In this document: positions 18,225-26,207 of the stretch, piece by piece
How the letters are laid out: the number at the start of each line of letters is the position of its first letter
Numbering within the stretch: position 1 is the stretch's first letter
From: an uncultured Anaerotignum sp.
Lineage (GTDB): Bacteria > Bacillota > Clostridia > Lachnospirales > Anaerotignaceae
Length of the DNA stretch: 64,000 bases
Assembly: GCF_905212195.1 (NCBI RefSeq)
Contig: NZ_CAJMDQ010000001.1
Span: forward strand, 1-64,000
Direction of reading: 5' to 3'
Made by a program: the position numbers and the translations under genes
Notes under the pieces: generated by a model
What the model was told of the DNA's origin: nothing
Database searches by the model: none
Seen by the model: only the letters and a program-made list of their open reading frames with translations

Positions 18225-18227
18225 ACC

Positions 18228-19139
18228 ATGATGGAAGAATTGAAGAAAAAGCTGTTGGATTTATTGGGAGAAGAAGGTTTTCGCACAGAGGAATCCATGG
18301 CGAAACATACGACCTTCAGAACCGGCGGCCCGGCAGATTTGTTTTTGATGCCCCAGAACCGGACAGAACTGAAAGAAAGCATTGCATTGCTGCGGGAATA
18401 CAATGTGCCTTATATGGTCATTGGTAATGGCAGCAATTTGCTGGTAGGTGACGGCGGTATCCGTGGCGCAGTTATCCAGCTTTATCAGCGGATGCAGAAT
18501 ATCTCCGTAGAAGGTACAGAAATGACATTGGATTGCGGTGCTCTGCTGTCTGCGGCAGCGGCACAGGCGGCAGATGCTTCTCTGGAAGGATTGGCATTTG
18601 CTTCCGGTATTCCCGGTACATTTGGCGGTGCAGTCGTTATGAACGCAGGCGCCTATGGCGGAGAAATGAAGGACGTGCTTCTTTCCGCAGATGTGCTGAC
18701 AGAAGATCTGGAAGTGAAAACAATCCCTGTGGAAGAACTGGATTTGTCTTATCGCCACAGCAATGTACCGGAAAAAGGATACATTGTGCTGGGCGGCAAA
18801 TTGCAGCTGAAAAAAGGAAATGAACAGGAAATCCGGGAACGGATGGCAGAACTGGCACAGCAGCGTCGGGAAAAACAGCCCTTGCAGTATCCCAGCGCAG
18901 GCAGTACCTTTAAACGCCCCGAAGGATATTTTGCAGGAAAACTTATCAGTGATGCAGGGCTGAAAGGCAAAACCATCGGTGGCGCGCAGGTTTCTGAAAA
19001 ACATGCCGGTTTTATCGTCAATATCGGTGGTGCCACCACAAAAGATATTCTGGATTTGATTGCTTTCTGCCAGAAAACAGTGCAGGAGCAGTTTGGCGTA
19101 ACACTGGAAACAGAAGTGAAGATTGTTGGGGAACGGTAA
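18228..19139 (+). CDS. murB: UDP-N-acetylenolpyruvoylglucosamine reductase
   Basis: 303 residues. NADPH-dependent FAD enzyme that completes UDP-MurNAc for peptidoglycan. FAD-binding core has VIGNGSNLLVGDGGIRG and SGIPGTFGGAVVMNAGAYG. Catalytic positions are visible as Arg in SYRHSNV, Ser in SAGSTFKRP and the C-terminal Glu in ETEVKIVG. It lies 3 bases after hprK; two adjacent ATGs could serve, and I use the first. GGAGG sits 9 bases before. Confidence 0.95.
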   Translation: MMEELKKKLLDLLGEEGFRTEESMAKHTTFRTGGPADLFLMPQNRTELKESIALLREYNVPYMVIGNGSNLLVGDGGIRGAVIQLYQRMQNISVEGTEMTLDCGALLSAAAAQAADASLEGLAFASGIPGTFGGAVVMNAGAYGGEMKDVLLSADVLTEDLEVKTIPVEELDLSYRHSNVPEKGYIVLGGKLQLKKGNEQEIRERMAELAQQRREKQPLQYPSAGSTFKRPEGYFAGKLISDAGLKGKTIGGAQVSEKHAGFIVNIGGATTKDILDLIAFCQKTVQEQFGVTLETEVKIVGER

Positions 19140-19166
19140 GAGATACGAAAGAGAGGTGTATCTTGT

Positions 19167-20039
19167 ATGCGGTTTGTAATTGTAACAGGTATGTCGGGGG
19201 CAGGGAAAACCTCCGCACTGAAATTTTTGGAAGATATCAACTATTTTTGCGTAGATAACATGCCTCCTGCACTTTTGCCGAAGTTTGCGGAGCTTTGTTA
19301 TGAACAGGACGGCGGTTTTGAACGGGTTGCCATTGGGATTGATATCCGTGGCGGCAAGCTGTTTTATGACTTGTTTTCTGTGCTGTTTGAGATGCAGGAA
19401 AATGGTTATGATTATGAAATCCTGTTTTTGGATGCATCGGACAGCGTACTCATCAAACGCTATAAGGAAACCAGAAGAAGCCATCCTCTGTCCAGAAGGG
19501 GTTCCATTGAGGAAGGTATTTCCAAGGAACGGGAAATGCTGCGGGAAGTGAAGGCAAAGGCAACGTATATCATCGACACCAGCAAGGTTTTGACAAGAGA
19601 ACTGAAAGAACAAATCAATCGTATTTTCCAGGATAATGAGAAATTTGAAAGCCTTGTGATCACCGTTTGTTCCTTTGGCTTCAAATATGGCATTCCTGCG
19701 GACAGCGATCTGGTATTTGACGTGCGGTTCCTGCCAAATCCGTACTATATCCCGGAACTGAAAGAGTTGTCTGGCAACGACAGCCCTGTCAGCGACTACG
19801 TTATGAGCTTTGCGGAAAGCCGCGAATTTCTGGACAAGCTGGTGGATATGCTGGAATTTTTGATTCCGCACTATATCAAAGAAGGCAAGAATAGTCTGGT
19901 CATCAGCATTGGCTGCACCGGCGGCAAACATCGTTCTGTAACACTGGCAAATGCCCTTTTCACAGAGCTGTGCCAGAAGGAACATACGGTGCTCCTGAAG
20001 CATAACGACGTGGAAAAAGACGCCAAGAGAAAAGGTTGA
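19167..20039 (+). CDS. rapZ: RapZ/YvcJ nucleotide-binding protein
   Basis: 290 residues. P-loop GMSGAGKT (8-15), the [15 protein letters not shown] segment [39 protein letters not shown] and the C-terminal [12 protein letters not shown] are all characteristic of the RapZ family. In Proteobacteria RapZ is an RNase adaptor; in Firmicutes (YvcJ) it is a nucleotide-binding protein of unclear function. GAGAGGTG precedes the ATG. In most Firmicutes yvcK follows; here whiA follows 29 bases later. Confidence 0.93.
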   Translation: MRFVIVTGMSGAGKTSALKFLEDINYFCVDNMPPALLPKFAELCYEQDGGFERVAIGIDIRGGKLFYDLFSVLFEMQENGYDYEILFLDASDSVLIKRYKETRRSHPLSRRGSIEEGISKEREMLREVKAKATYIIDTSKVLTRELKEQINRIFQDNEKFESLVITVCSFGFKYGIPADSDLVFDVRFLPNPYYIPELKELSGNDSPVSDYVMSFAESREFLDKLVDMLEFLIPHYIKEGKNSLVISIGCTGGKHRSVTLANALFTELCQKEHTVLLKHNDVEKDAKRKG

Positions 20040-20068
20040 TGGAAAAAGAGTGATACGGAGAGAAAACC

Positions 20069-21040
20069 ATGACAGAAACAGCAAATTTGTCATTTTCCTA
20101 TAAGGTAAAAGAGGAGTTGTCCGAACATTTTGGGAATGCCCGCCATTGCCAAATTGCGGAATTGTCTGCCATTGTAAATATATGTGGAGGGATTGCCTGT
20201 TTTGGCAAAACTTTTTGTTTAAAAATACAAACAGAGAATTTTTTCGTCGCGAAAAAGTGCTTTACATTATTACAAAATACTTTTAATATTAGAGTTGATA
20301 TATCTGTACGTTCGGGCGGTAAAAGACGACGGATTTATCTGCTCCTGATTCGGAATGCTTTCGATGCGGCACGTGTGCTTATGGCAACGGGCATTTTACA
20401 TAAGGACAGAGAACAGACAGTGACTTTTGATCGGATTTATCCGCCTGTGACAGCAGCAGTCTGTTGCCGACGGGCATACCTGCGCGGTGCGTTTCTTGCA
20501 TCAGGTTCCGTGAATAATCCTGAAAAGAATTATCATCTGGAATTTGTTGTAAACAGTCCGCTTCTTGCAGCTGACCTGCAGGAGATGGTCAATTCATTCG
20601 GTTTGGAAGCAAAGACCGTTACGCGTAAGGATCATGAAGTGATATATCTGAAAGAAGGAGAACAGATTGTTGACCTTTTGAATGTGATGGAAGCGCATCT
20701 GGCACTGATGGAACTGGAAAATGTTCGTATCGTGAAGGAAATGCGCAACGATATCAATCGTAAAGTAAACTGCGAAACAGCAAACTTGAATAAAGTTGTA
20801 GGAGCCGCAGTAAAGCAGCTGGAGGACATTATGTTCATTCAGAGTACCATGGGGCTGCAAAAATTGCCGCCGCAGCTGGCAGAGCTGGCAGAGGCGCGTT
20901 TGCAATATCCGGAGAAAAGTCTGAAAGAACTGGGAAGTTGTTTGTCGGAGCCATTAGGAAAATCCGGCGTAAATCACCGGCTGCGTAAGATCAGCGCCAT
21001 CGCAGAAACTTTGAGAGAGGGTAAAGGTGAAGGAAAATGA
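20069..21040 (+). CDS. whiA: DNA-binding protein WhiA
   Basis: 323 residues. N-terminal LAGLIDADG-like homing-endonuclease fold (visible around AYLRGAFLASGSVNNPEKNYHLE, without nuclease residues) and a C-terminal helix-turn-helix (KSLKELGSCLSEPLGKSGVNHRLRKI). In Firmicutes WhiA influences cell division and chromosome segregation. The stop overlaps the next start (ATGA at 21037), so translation is coupled. Confidence 0.93.
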   Translation: MTETANLSFSYKVKEELSEHFGNARHCQIAELSAIVNICGGIACFGKTFCLKIQTENFFVAKKCFTLLQNTFNIRVDISVRSGGKRRRIYLLLIRNAFDAARVLMATGILHKDREQTVTFDRIYPPVTAAVCCRRAYLRGAFLASGSVNNPEKNYHLEFVVNSPLLAADLQEMVNSFGLEAKTVTRKDHEVIYLKEGEQIVDLLNVMEAHLALMELENVRIVKEMRNDINRKVNCETANLNKVVGAAVKQLEDIMFIQSTMGLQKLPPQLAELAEARLQYPEKSLKELGSCLSEPLGKSGVNHRLRKISAIAETLREGKGEGK

Positions 21041-21279
21041 CAGAAAAGACAGTTATCATCAAATCAGCACTGGATGCAAGACAAGTAGCGTTCTTCGTAC
21101 AGACAGCCGGTAAATTTCAGAGCGATATCAAAATTGCTATTGACAACAAAAAAGTAAGTGCAAAAAGCATCATGGGCATCATTGCTCTGGAAATGGCAGA
21201 AGGTCAGCGTGCAAACATTCTGGCAGAAGGCAGTGACGAAGAAGCAGCTGTAAACGAATTGGCAGCAGCATTATCTTAA
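21037..21279 (+). CDS. crh: HPr-family protein lacking the PTS histidine (Crh-like)
   Basis: 80-residue HPr fold. The active-site segment reads SALDARQVAFF where HPr has GLHARPAA: the phosphorylatable His is Asp13 and the following Pro is Gln. The regulatory serine is kept in AKSIMGI (Ser44, equivalent to Ser46), with the surrounding KKVSAKS patch. It therefore should not carry phosphate for PTS sugar uptake but could be an HprK substrate, as Bacillus Crh is (Crh has Gln at the His position). Gene order whiA-crh and hprK in the same run support this. The Asp substitution itself is unusual. The symbol is by analogy. Confidence 0.8.
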   Translation: MTEKTVIIKSALDARQVAFFVQTAGKFQSDIKIAIDNKKVSAKSIMGIIALEMAEGQRANILAEGSDEEAAVNELAAALS

Positions 21280-21338
21280 TTCGGAATTATTTCATTTATT
21301 ATCGATTCTACAAAAGAGCAATTGAGAACTTATAGAAA

Positions 21339-21373
21339 GCAGCACTTGTGGAATGCACAGGTGCTGCGTTTTT
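21339..21373 (+). terminator. Terminator of the uvrC-crh-like operon
   Basis: GCAGCACTTGTG pairs with CACAGGTGCTGC, followed by a T run. Confidence 0.85.
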
Positions 21374-21374
21374 A

Positions 21375-21403
21375 TTGCAATCCTGCGGGATTTCATGTAT
21401 AAT
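21375..21403 (+). promoter_or_regulatory. Sigma-A promoter for queT
   Basis: TTGCAA (21375-21380), 17 bases, TATAAT (21398-21403), immediately after the preceding terminator. Confidence 0.75.
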
Positions 21404-21438
21404 ATATTAGCTGTTTTAACAGTACAAAAACATAATGT

Positions 21439-21498
21439 GATGAGATGTTCCTTGCGAAGGACGAAAGTCCCACCATCTCAAAAATAAAAAACAGGGGG
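21439..21498 (+). promoter_or_regulatory. preQ1-riboswitch-like leader of queT
   Basis: TGAGATG (21441-21447) pairs with CATCTCA (21474-21480). The loop starts with TTCC and contains an extra GGAC-GAAA-GTCC hairpin. After the stem comes an A-rich tail (AAAATAAAAAAC) and then AGGGGG, which serves as the ribosome site and could pair with loop residues CCTTG as an H-type pseudoknot. A stem, A-rich strand and pseudoknot over the ribosome site is the preQ1-I plan, and the gene controlled is a queuosine-precursor transporter. The inserted hairpin is not standard, so the class assignment is tentative. Confidence 0.55.
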
Positions 21499-21505
21499 TT
21501 TTTTT

Positions 21506-21994
21506 ATGCAAAAAAATGGAAGTAAAACAAGAATGTTGGCGTATACAGCGCTGGTAGCGGCAGTGTATGCAGTACTGACAGTGGGGGTTGCGCCCTTGAG
21601 CTACGGTATGATTCAGATTCGTTTTTCCGAAATACTGGTACTGTTGGCTTTTGTGGACAAACGGTATGCACCGGGCCTGATTTTAGGCTGTTTCATTGCA
21701 AACTGCTTCAGTCCATTGGGGATGGTGGATGCAGTTTTCGGAACTTGCTGTACAGCGGCGGCACTTTACGGCATCACCCATTTCAGCAAAAACTTGTTTA
21801 TCGCAAGCCTTTGGCCTGTATTCTGCAATGCTTTTCTGGGCGTGGAATACTATCTGCTGCAAAACGCACCACTGTTCCTGACAGCAGGCACCATTGCGCT
21901 GGGTGAATTTCTGGCAGTATCCTGTGTGGGATATGTGATTTTCCGTCAGGTAATGAAAAATGGACACTTGGTCAGCCAACTGAAAATTGGATAA
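21506..21994 (+). CDS. queT: QueT family queuosine-precursor transporter
   Basis: 162 residues with about five hydrophobic segments. The N-terminal ARG/Lys-rich cap followed by AYTALVAAVYAVLTVGVAPLSYG, the IQIRFSEILVLLAF segment and LGCFIANCFSP are typical of QueT (COG4708), an ECF-type substrate-binding membrane subunit for preQ1 or a relative. No energising module is adjacent, so it probably shares a common ECF complex. Its start follows the GGGGG ribosome site embedded in the leader. Confidence 0.88.
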   Translation: MQKNGSKTRMLAYTALVAAVYAVLTVGVAPLSYGMIQIRFSEILVLLAFVDKRYAPGLILGCFIANCFSPLGMVDAVFGTCCTAAALYGITHFSKNLFIASLWPVFCNAFLGVEYYLLQNAPLFLTAGTIALGEFLAVSCVGYVIFRQVMKNGHLVSQLKIG

Positions 21995-22001
21995 AAAGAA
22001 A

Positions 22002-22036
22002 AGGGATATACCTGAAATATGGTATATCCTTTTTTT
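22002..22036 (+). terminator. Terminator after queT
   Basis: AGGGATATACC pairs with GGTATATCCT and is followed by seven T residues. Confidence 0.85.
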
Positions 22037-22099
22037 GATGGAAACAGAATGTTCTTTTTTTACCTCCTTCTGGCATAAGGTGAAGGGGGAGGGATGGAT

Positions 22100-23044
22100 A
22101 TGAAGCGAAAAAAACTGGTGTTGGCAGTTTCTGCTGCTGTACTTTTGGGCGGATATACCGTAGGCATTTTTGGTCAGACAGAAGGGGATTTGACCCAAAA
22201 ACAGATAGATAATCCCAATACAGTAGAAAACAAAGAGGACATTGCCAGAAGCGTGCTGGAATCCACAGGGCGCAGCGGTCAATATGATTTGCAAGATTTA
22301 GGGGATGTAACGGTGTATCTGGGAAGCGATGTAACGGGAAATCCACAGGATGCCATCGTTACCGTAAGTTTTGGCCCGAAAAATACCGTTGTGGCCGCAT
22401 ATACTGCCGATGGGAATGTTTATGAGTATACGGGAGATTTGGGGGATTTTTACGGCGTGCAGAATATCCGTTTTGTCCCCGTACCGGAACTGAAAAAGGA
22501 GATTGTCATTGTGCGGGAACAGGTGAATCAGTCCTTGGGTTCTTTTGAACAGTCGGATATTTTGCGGGGCTATGTTTTCGACGGGAAAGAGTATCAGGAT
22601 GTGCTGAATACACCCCAGAAAATCGAATCCAGCTGGAATAACCTGTGGAACAAAGGGGAGTTGCAGGAGCCAAGTTTGTGGCGACGTGTGACGGAAGAAA
22701 CAGAAAGCAAATGGACTGGCGGAGAGGAACCTTCCCTGACTATTACCCGTTACCAGAGTTATCTGGAATCCGATGATAAAGGAGAAGGGGAAGTGCCGGC
22801 AGATGATACGTTTCAGGAAAAAGACAGCCGTGTTGTGGTAGAGCGTTTTTTCTGGTCAGATGAATGGAACCGGTTTATTCTGGATGAAGCAGTGGAAACA
22901 GCCACAGGCCAGCCTGTAGCCATTATTGAAAATCTGGCATCTTCTCCTTATTTGCTGGCAGATCTGCCGGATTTCAGGGATTACCGCATTGTGCGAAAAG
23001 ATGGAACAACGGCGTATGTGGATGCGGAGGAGCTGAAATTTTAA
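22100..23044 (+). CDS. Exported or membrane-anchored protein of unknown function
   Basis: 314 residues. A basic start MKRKK followed by one hydrophobic stretch (LVLAVSAAVLLGGYTVGIF) suggests a signal anchor or uncleaved signal; no lipobox Cys is present. The rest is acidic and soluble, with repeated Asp/Gly-rich beta-type segments (DLGDVTVYLGSDVTG, YEYTGDLGDFYGV) and no Cys. I recognise no family. GGGGGAGGG (22085-22093) fits the ATG at 22100 rather than the one at 22094. No clear promoter was found in the short gap after queT. A T-box promoter begins just downstream. Confidence 0.7.
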   Translation: MKRKKLVLAVSAAVLLGGYTVGIFGQTEGDLTQKQIDNPNTVENKEDIARSVLESTGRSGQYDLQDLGDVTVYLGSDVTGNPQDAIVTVSFGPKNTVVAAYTADGNVYEYTGDLGDFYGVQNIRFVPVPELKKEIVIVREQVNQSLGSFEQSDILRGYVFDGKEYQDVLNTPQKIESSWNNLWNKGELQEPSLWRRVTEETESKWTGGEEPSLTITRYQSYLESDDKGEGEVPADDTFQEKDSRVVVERFFWSDEWNRFILDEAVETATGQPVAIIENLASSPYLLADLPDFRDYRIVRKDGTTAYVDAEELKF

Positions 23045-23057
23045 TCTTGGAAAGGTA

Positions 23058-23085
23058 TTGACAAATAGGGTTGGAGTGTTATAAT
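23058..23085 (+). promoter_or_regulatory. Sigma-A promoter for the Trp transporter operon
   Basis: TTGACA (23058-23063), 16 bases, TATAAT (23080-23085). Confidence 0.8.
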
Positions 23086-23091
23086 AACACT

Positions 23092-23367
23092 ATCGAAAAA
23101 AGGAAAACCTGTGATTAAGAGGAGTAGTTTTACAGACTGCACTTTCAGAGAGTCGTGGATGGTGGGAAAACGACAGTCAGCGTAAAATGAATGGACTTAT
23201 GAGGGCGGACGAAAGCGCAAGCGAGTAGTAACCGACGGGAACCGCGCCCGTTACCCTGGCGGACTGCATGAATGTGCAGGCAAAGTGGATGAAATCTCAT
23301 CAATTTGGGTGGTACCGCAGGATAATCAGTCTTGTCCCATAGTAATATGGCGACAGGACTTTTTTTA
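23092..23367 (+). promoter_or_regulatory. T-box leader with tryptophan (UGG) specifier
   Basis: All main T-box parts are visible. Stem I contains AGTA (23123-23126) facing GAA (23189-23191), a loop-E arrangement, followed at once by the specifier TGG (23192-23194) and A. The distal AGAGAGTCG and GGTGGGA motifs are present. The antiterminator T-box reads GGGTGGTACCGC (23307-23318), with TGGT for the tRNA acceptor end. The terminator AGTCTTGTC/GACAGGACT (23328-23360) is followed by seven T residues. Uncharged tRNA-Trp should allow read-through into the transporter genes. The UGG reading agrees independently with the downstream trpX-type genes. Confidence 0.92.
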
Positions 23368-23385
23368 TTGTCGGGAGGGATTGAT

Positions 23386-23421
23386 ATGAATCAGACAGGA
23401 AGACGATGGCGCAGCCATTGA
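23386..23421 (+). CDS. Putative leader peptide with one Trp codon
   Basis: An 11-codon frame, MNQTGRRWRSH, preceded at ideal distance by GGGAGGG (23373-23379) and located between the T-box terminator and the lipoprotein gene. Its end lies in a small hairpin ATGGC-GCA-GCCAT. In Bacillus the anti-TRAP operon has both a Trp T-box and a short Trp-rich leader peptide; a comparable second control level is inferred here. With a single Trp codon, it may instead be fortuitous. Confidence 0.35.
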   Translation: MNQTGRRWRSH

Positions 23422-23481
23422 CAAGGTACAAAGATAAAGAGATAACCCAATATTTTGATTTGATTAAAGGAGAGATTACTT

Positions 23482-24468
23482 ATGAAAAAAATGATGGCTT
23501 TGGCAATGGCAGCAGTAATGACAATGGCAGCGCTCACAGGCTGCGGCGGCAGCGGCAGTGGTGACAGCGCAAACGGCGATGTACCTGTGATCGGTATTTC
23601 TCAGTATGGACAGCATGCTTCTTTGGATAACTGCAGAGAAGGTTTCCTGCAGGGTCTGGAAGAAAGCGGCTTGGTGGAAGGCGTAGACTATGTGATCGAT
23701 TATCAGAACGCAGGTTTCGATGATACCATCGCACAGCAGATTGCGCAGAACTTTTCCGCAAACAATGTAGCGCTGATGTGTGGTATTGCAACAAACTCCG
23801 CAACAGCTTGCTATGCAGCGGCAGAAGATAAAAACATTCCCGTTATTTTCACAGCAATCACAGACCCTGTGAAAGCAAAACTGGACAGCGGCAATATTAC
23901 AGGTACCAGCGATAAACTTCCCATCGAAGAACAGCTGAAACTGATTCGTGCCCTGCAGCCCGATGCAAAAACAATCGGTATCCTTTACACCACAAGCGAA
24001 CCTAACTCTGTTTCCGCAGTGGAAGAATATCAGGCAAAAGCGCCTGAATATGGTTTCACCATCGAAGCCATCGGCGTTATGCAGCAGTCTGAAGTACTGC
24101 AGGCAGCAGATAACATGATTTCCAAAGGCGTTGACTGCATGACAAACCTGACAGACAATAACGTGGTAGGCGTTCTGCCCTCCATTCTGGAAAAAACAAA
24201 CGATGCAGGCATTCCTGTATATGGCAGCGAAATCGAACAGGTAAAAATCGGCTGTGTAGCATCCGCAGGTATCGAATATGTAGCACTGGGCAAGAGAACA
24301 GGCGAAATGGCAGCGAAAATTCTGAAAGGGGAAGCAACAGCAGAAGAAATGCCTTACGAAACCATTACTGATTCTGAAATCTACATCAACCCCGGTGTGC
24401 TGGAAACATTGGGTCTGACAGTACCAGAAGATATCGCAGCGGAAGCCATTGACGTAACCGCTGAATAA
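23482..24468 (+). CDS. trpX: ABC transporter substrate-binding lipoprotein (TrpX-like)
   Basis: 328 residues. Signal peptide with lipobox LTGC (Cys21), followed by a Gly/Ser-rich linker. The mature part is a type 1 periplasmic-binding fold of the ABC_sub_bind (DUF534) family: VIGISQYGQHASLDNCREGF, IDYQNAGFDD, CGIATNSATACYAA, IPVIFTAITDPV. Some family members bind tryptophan (TrpX), and the UGG T-box upstream supports that here. It is the first of three consecutive ABC genes. AAAGGAGAG precedes the ATG. Confidence 0.88.
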   Translation: MKKMMALAMAAVMTMAALTGCGGSGSGDSANGDVPVIGISQYGQHASLDNCREGFLQGLEESGLVEGVDYVIDYQNAGFDDTIAQQIAQNFSANNVALMCGIATNSATACYAAAEDKNIPVIFTAITDPVKAKLDSGNITGTSDKLPIEEQLKLIRALQPDAKTIGILYTTSEPNSVSAVEEYQAKAPEYGFTIEAIGVMQQSEVLQAADNMISKGVDCMTNLTDNNVVGVLPSILEKTNDAGIPVYGSEIEQVKIGCVASAGIEYVALGKRTGEMAAKILKGEATAEEMPYETITDSEIYINPGVLETLGLTVPEDIAAEAIDVTAE

Positions 24469-24497
24469 GAAAAAGGCAAGAGAGAGGGTTTTCTGTT

Positions 24498-25391
24498 ATG
24501 AATGCAATGATGGAATTATGTATCAGCACGTTGACACAGGGCTTTATATATGCCCTGTTGTCCTACGGCGTATATATCACCTATAAAATTTTGGATTTTC
24601 CAGACCTGACTGTAGACGGCAGCTTTCCTCTGGGGGCAGCTGTGACAGCTGTGATGCTGGTCAAAGGTGTGAATCCTTTTGTGACACTGCTGGCAGCTCT
24701 TTTCATTGGTGCTGTAGCAGGGTTTGTGACAGGCTTTATCCATGTAAAACTGGGCGTAAGAGACCTGCTGGCAGGTATCATCACCATGACAGCATTGTTC
24801 TCCATCAACCTTCAGATTGCAGGTTCTAACCTGGCAATTGAACGAAGCATTGACACGATTTTCACTTCCGGCCCCATTATGGCAATCATGGGCAACAGTT
24901 CCCTGATTTATCGGAAATTTGTAGTGACTCTGGTTCTGGCAGTGGTTGTAAAATTGATTCTGGATTGGTATTTAAAAACAAAAAGCGGCCTTTTGCTTCG
25001 TGCCGTTGGGGATAATGCAACACTGGTCACAACATTGGCAAAAGACAAAGGCAATGTGAAACTCCTTGGTTTGATTATTGCCAACGCATTGGTTGCTCTT
25101 TCTGGTGCAGTTGTTTGTCAGGAACAGCGTGCATTCTCCAGTACTATGGGTACTGGTCAGATGGTATTCGGTCTGGCAGCAGTTATCATCGGTACAACAC
25201 TGTTCCGCAAACTCAGCTTCTTTAAGGCAACAACAGCAGTGCTCATCGGCAGTGTGTTCTATAAGGCTTGTATTCAGGTTGCCATCAGTCTGGGTCTGCC
25301 CGCAAACCTGCTGAAACTGGCAACAGCAGTATTGTTCCTGGTGGTTCTGGTACTGGGCAACAAACAGAAAGGCGGCGAAGAACGTGCTTGA
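24498..25391 (+). CDS. trpY: ABC transporter permease (TrpY-like)
   Basis: 297 residues with 8-9 hydrophobic segments, of the branched-chain-amino-acid-type permease family. DFPDLTVDGSFPLGAAV near the N terminus and KLGVRDLLAGIITM are typical of permeases paired with ABC_sub_bind proteins. It lies 29 bases after the binding protein gene and overlaps the ATPase gene by 8 bases. Regulated by the Trp T-box. Confidence 0.88.
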   Translation: MNAMMELCISTLTQGFIYALLSYGVYITYKILDFPDLTVDGSFPLGAAVTAVMLVKGVNPFVTLLAALFIGAVAGFVTGFIHVKLGVRDLLAGIITMTALFSINLQIAGSNLAIERSIDTIFTSGPIMAIMGNSSLIYRKFVVTLVLAVVVKLILDWYLKTKSGLLLRAVGDNATLVTTLAKDKGNVKLLGLIIANALVALSGAVVCQEQRAFSSTMGTGQMVFGLAAVIIGTTLFRKLSFFKATTAVLIGSVFYKACIQVAISLGLPANLLKLATAVLFLVVLVLGNKQKGGEERA

Positions 25392-26157
25392 ACTGAAACA
25401 TATCAAAAAAGTATATAATCCGGGCACAGTTACAGAAATGTGCCTGTTTGACGATTTTAACCTGACTGTAAAAGATGGGGAATTTGTTTCCATCGTTGGC
25501 AGTAACGGTAGCGGCAAAACTTCTATGCTGAATATCATTTGTGGCACCATTCCCATCGAAGGGGGACAGGTTCTCATTGGCGGCAAGGATATTTCCAAAA
25601 TGAAGGACTATCAGAGATATCGCACCATTGGTCGTGTGTATCAGAATCCTTCCATGGGTACATGCCCCAATCTGACTATGCTGGAAAATATGTCTTTGGC
25701 AGACCATAAAGGCAAACATTTTGGTCTGAGCTTCGGCATCAATAAAGCAAGAGAAGATTATTACAGAGAACAGCTTTCCATTCTGGGGCTGGGTCTGGAA
25801 GATAAAATGCATGTAAAACTTGGTGCATTGTCCGGTGGTCAGCGTCAGGCAGCGTCCCTGATTATGTCCACATTAACACCCATCGAATTCCTGATTCTGG
25901 ACGAACATACAGCAGCGCTGGACCCGAAAACAGCGGAAATTATCATGGAATTGACCCATAAGGTTGTGGAAGAAAAGAAATTGACAGCTATGATGGTTAC
26001 CCATAACCTGCGCTATGCAGTAGAATATGGCACTCGTCTGATTATGATGGACAAAGGCGGCATTGTTATGGACAAGGCCGATGAAGAAAAGAAAAATACA
26101 GATATTGACGATATTCTGGATGTATTTACTTCCATCAGTATTGAATGCGGTAACTAA
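25384..26157 (+). CDS. ABC transporter ATP-binding protein (TrpP-like)
   Basis: 257 residues. Walker A GSNGSGKT, a Q-loop near YQNPSMGT, signature LSGGQRQA, Walker B FLILDEHTAALD and H-loop MMVTHN are complete. In the Walker B the residue after DE is His where many have Pro. GTG start at 25384 inside the permease gene end; the coupling implies fixed stoichiometry with the permease. Last gene of the T-box operon, followed by a terminator. Confidence 0.9.
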   Translation: MLELKHIKKVYNPGTVTEMCLFDDFNLTVKDGEFVSIVGSNGSGKTSMLNIICGTIPIEGGQVLIGGKDISKMKDYQRYRTIGRVYQNPSMGTCPNLTMLENMSLADHKGKHFGLSFGINKAREDYYREQLSILGLGLEDKMHVKLGALSGGQRQAASLIMSTLTPIEFLILDEHTAALDPKTAEIIMELTHKVVEEKKLTAMMVTHNLRYAVEYGTRLIMMDKGGIVMDKADEEKKNTDIDDILDVFTSISIECGN

Positions 26158-26170
26158 ACAGAAAACAAAG

Positions 26171-26207
26171 AACGCTGGAATTTTGATTCCAGCGTTCTTA
26201 TTTTTTT
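26171..26207. terminator. Terminator of the Trp transporter operon
   Basis: AACGCTGGAA pairs perfectly with TTCCAGCGTT, followed by CTTATTTTTTT on the + strand. It abuts the stop of the converging SGNH gene. On the - strand the tail is only GTTCTTTGT, so it mainly serves the + strand. Confidence 0.8.
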
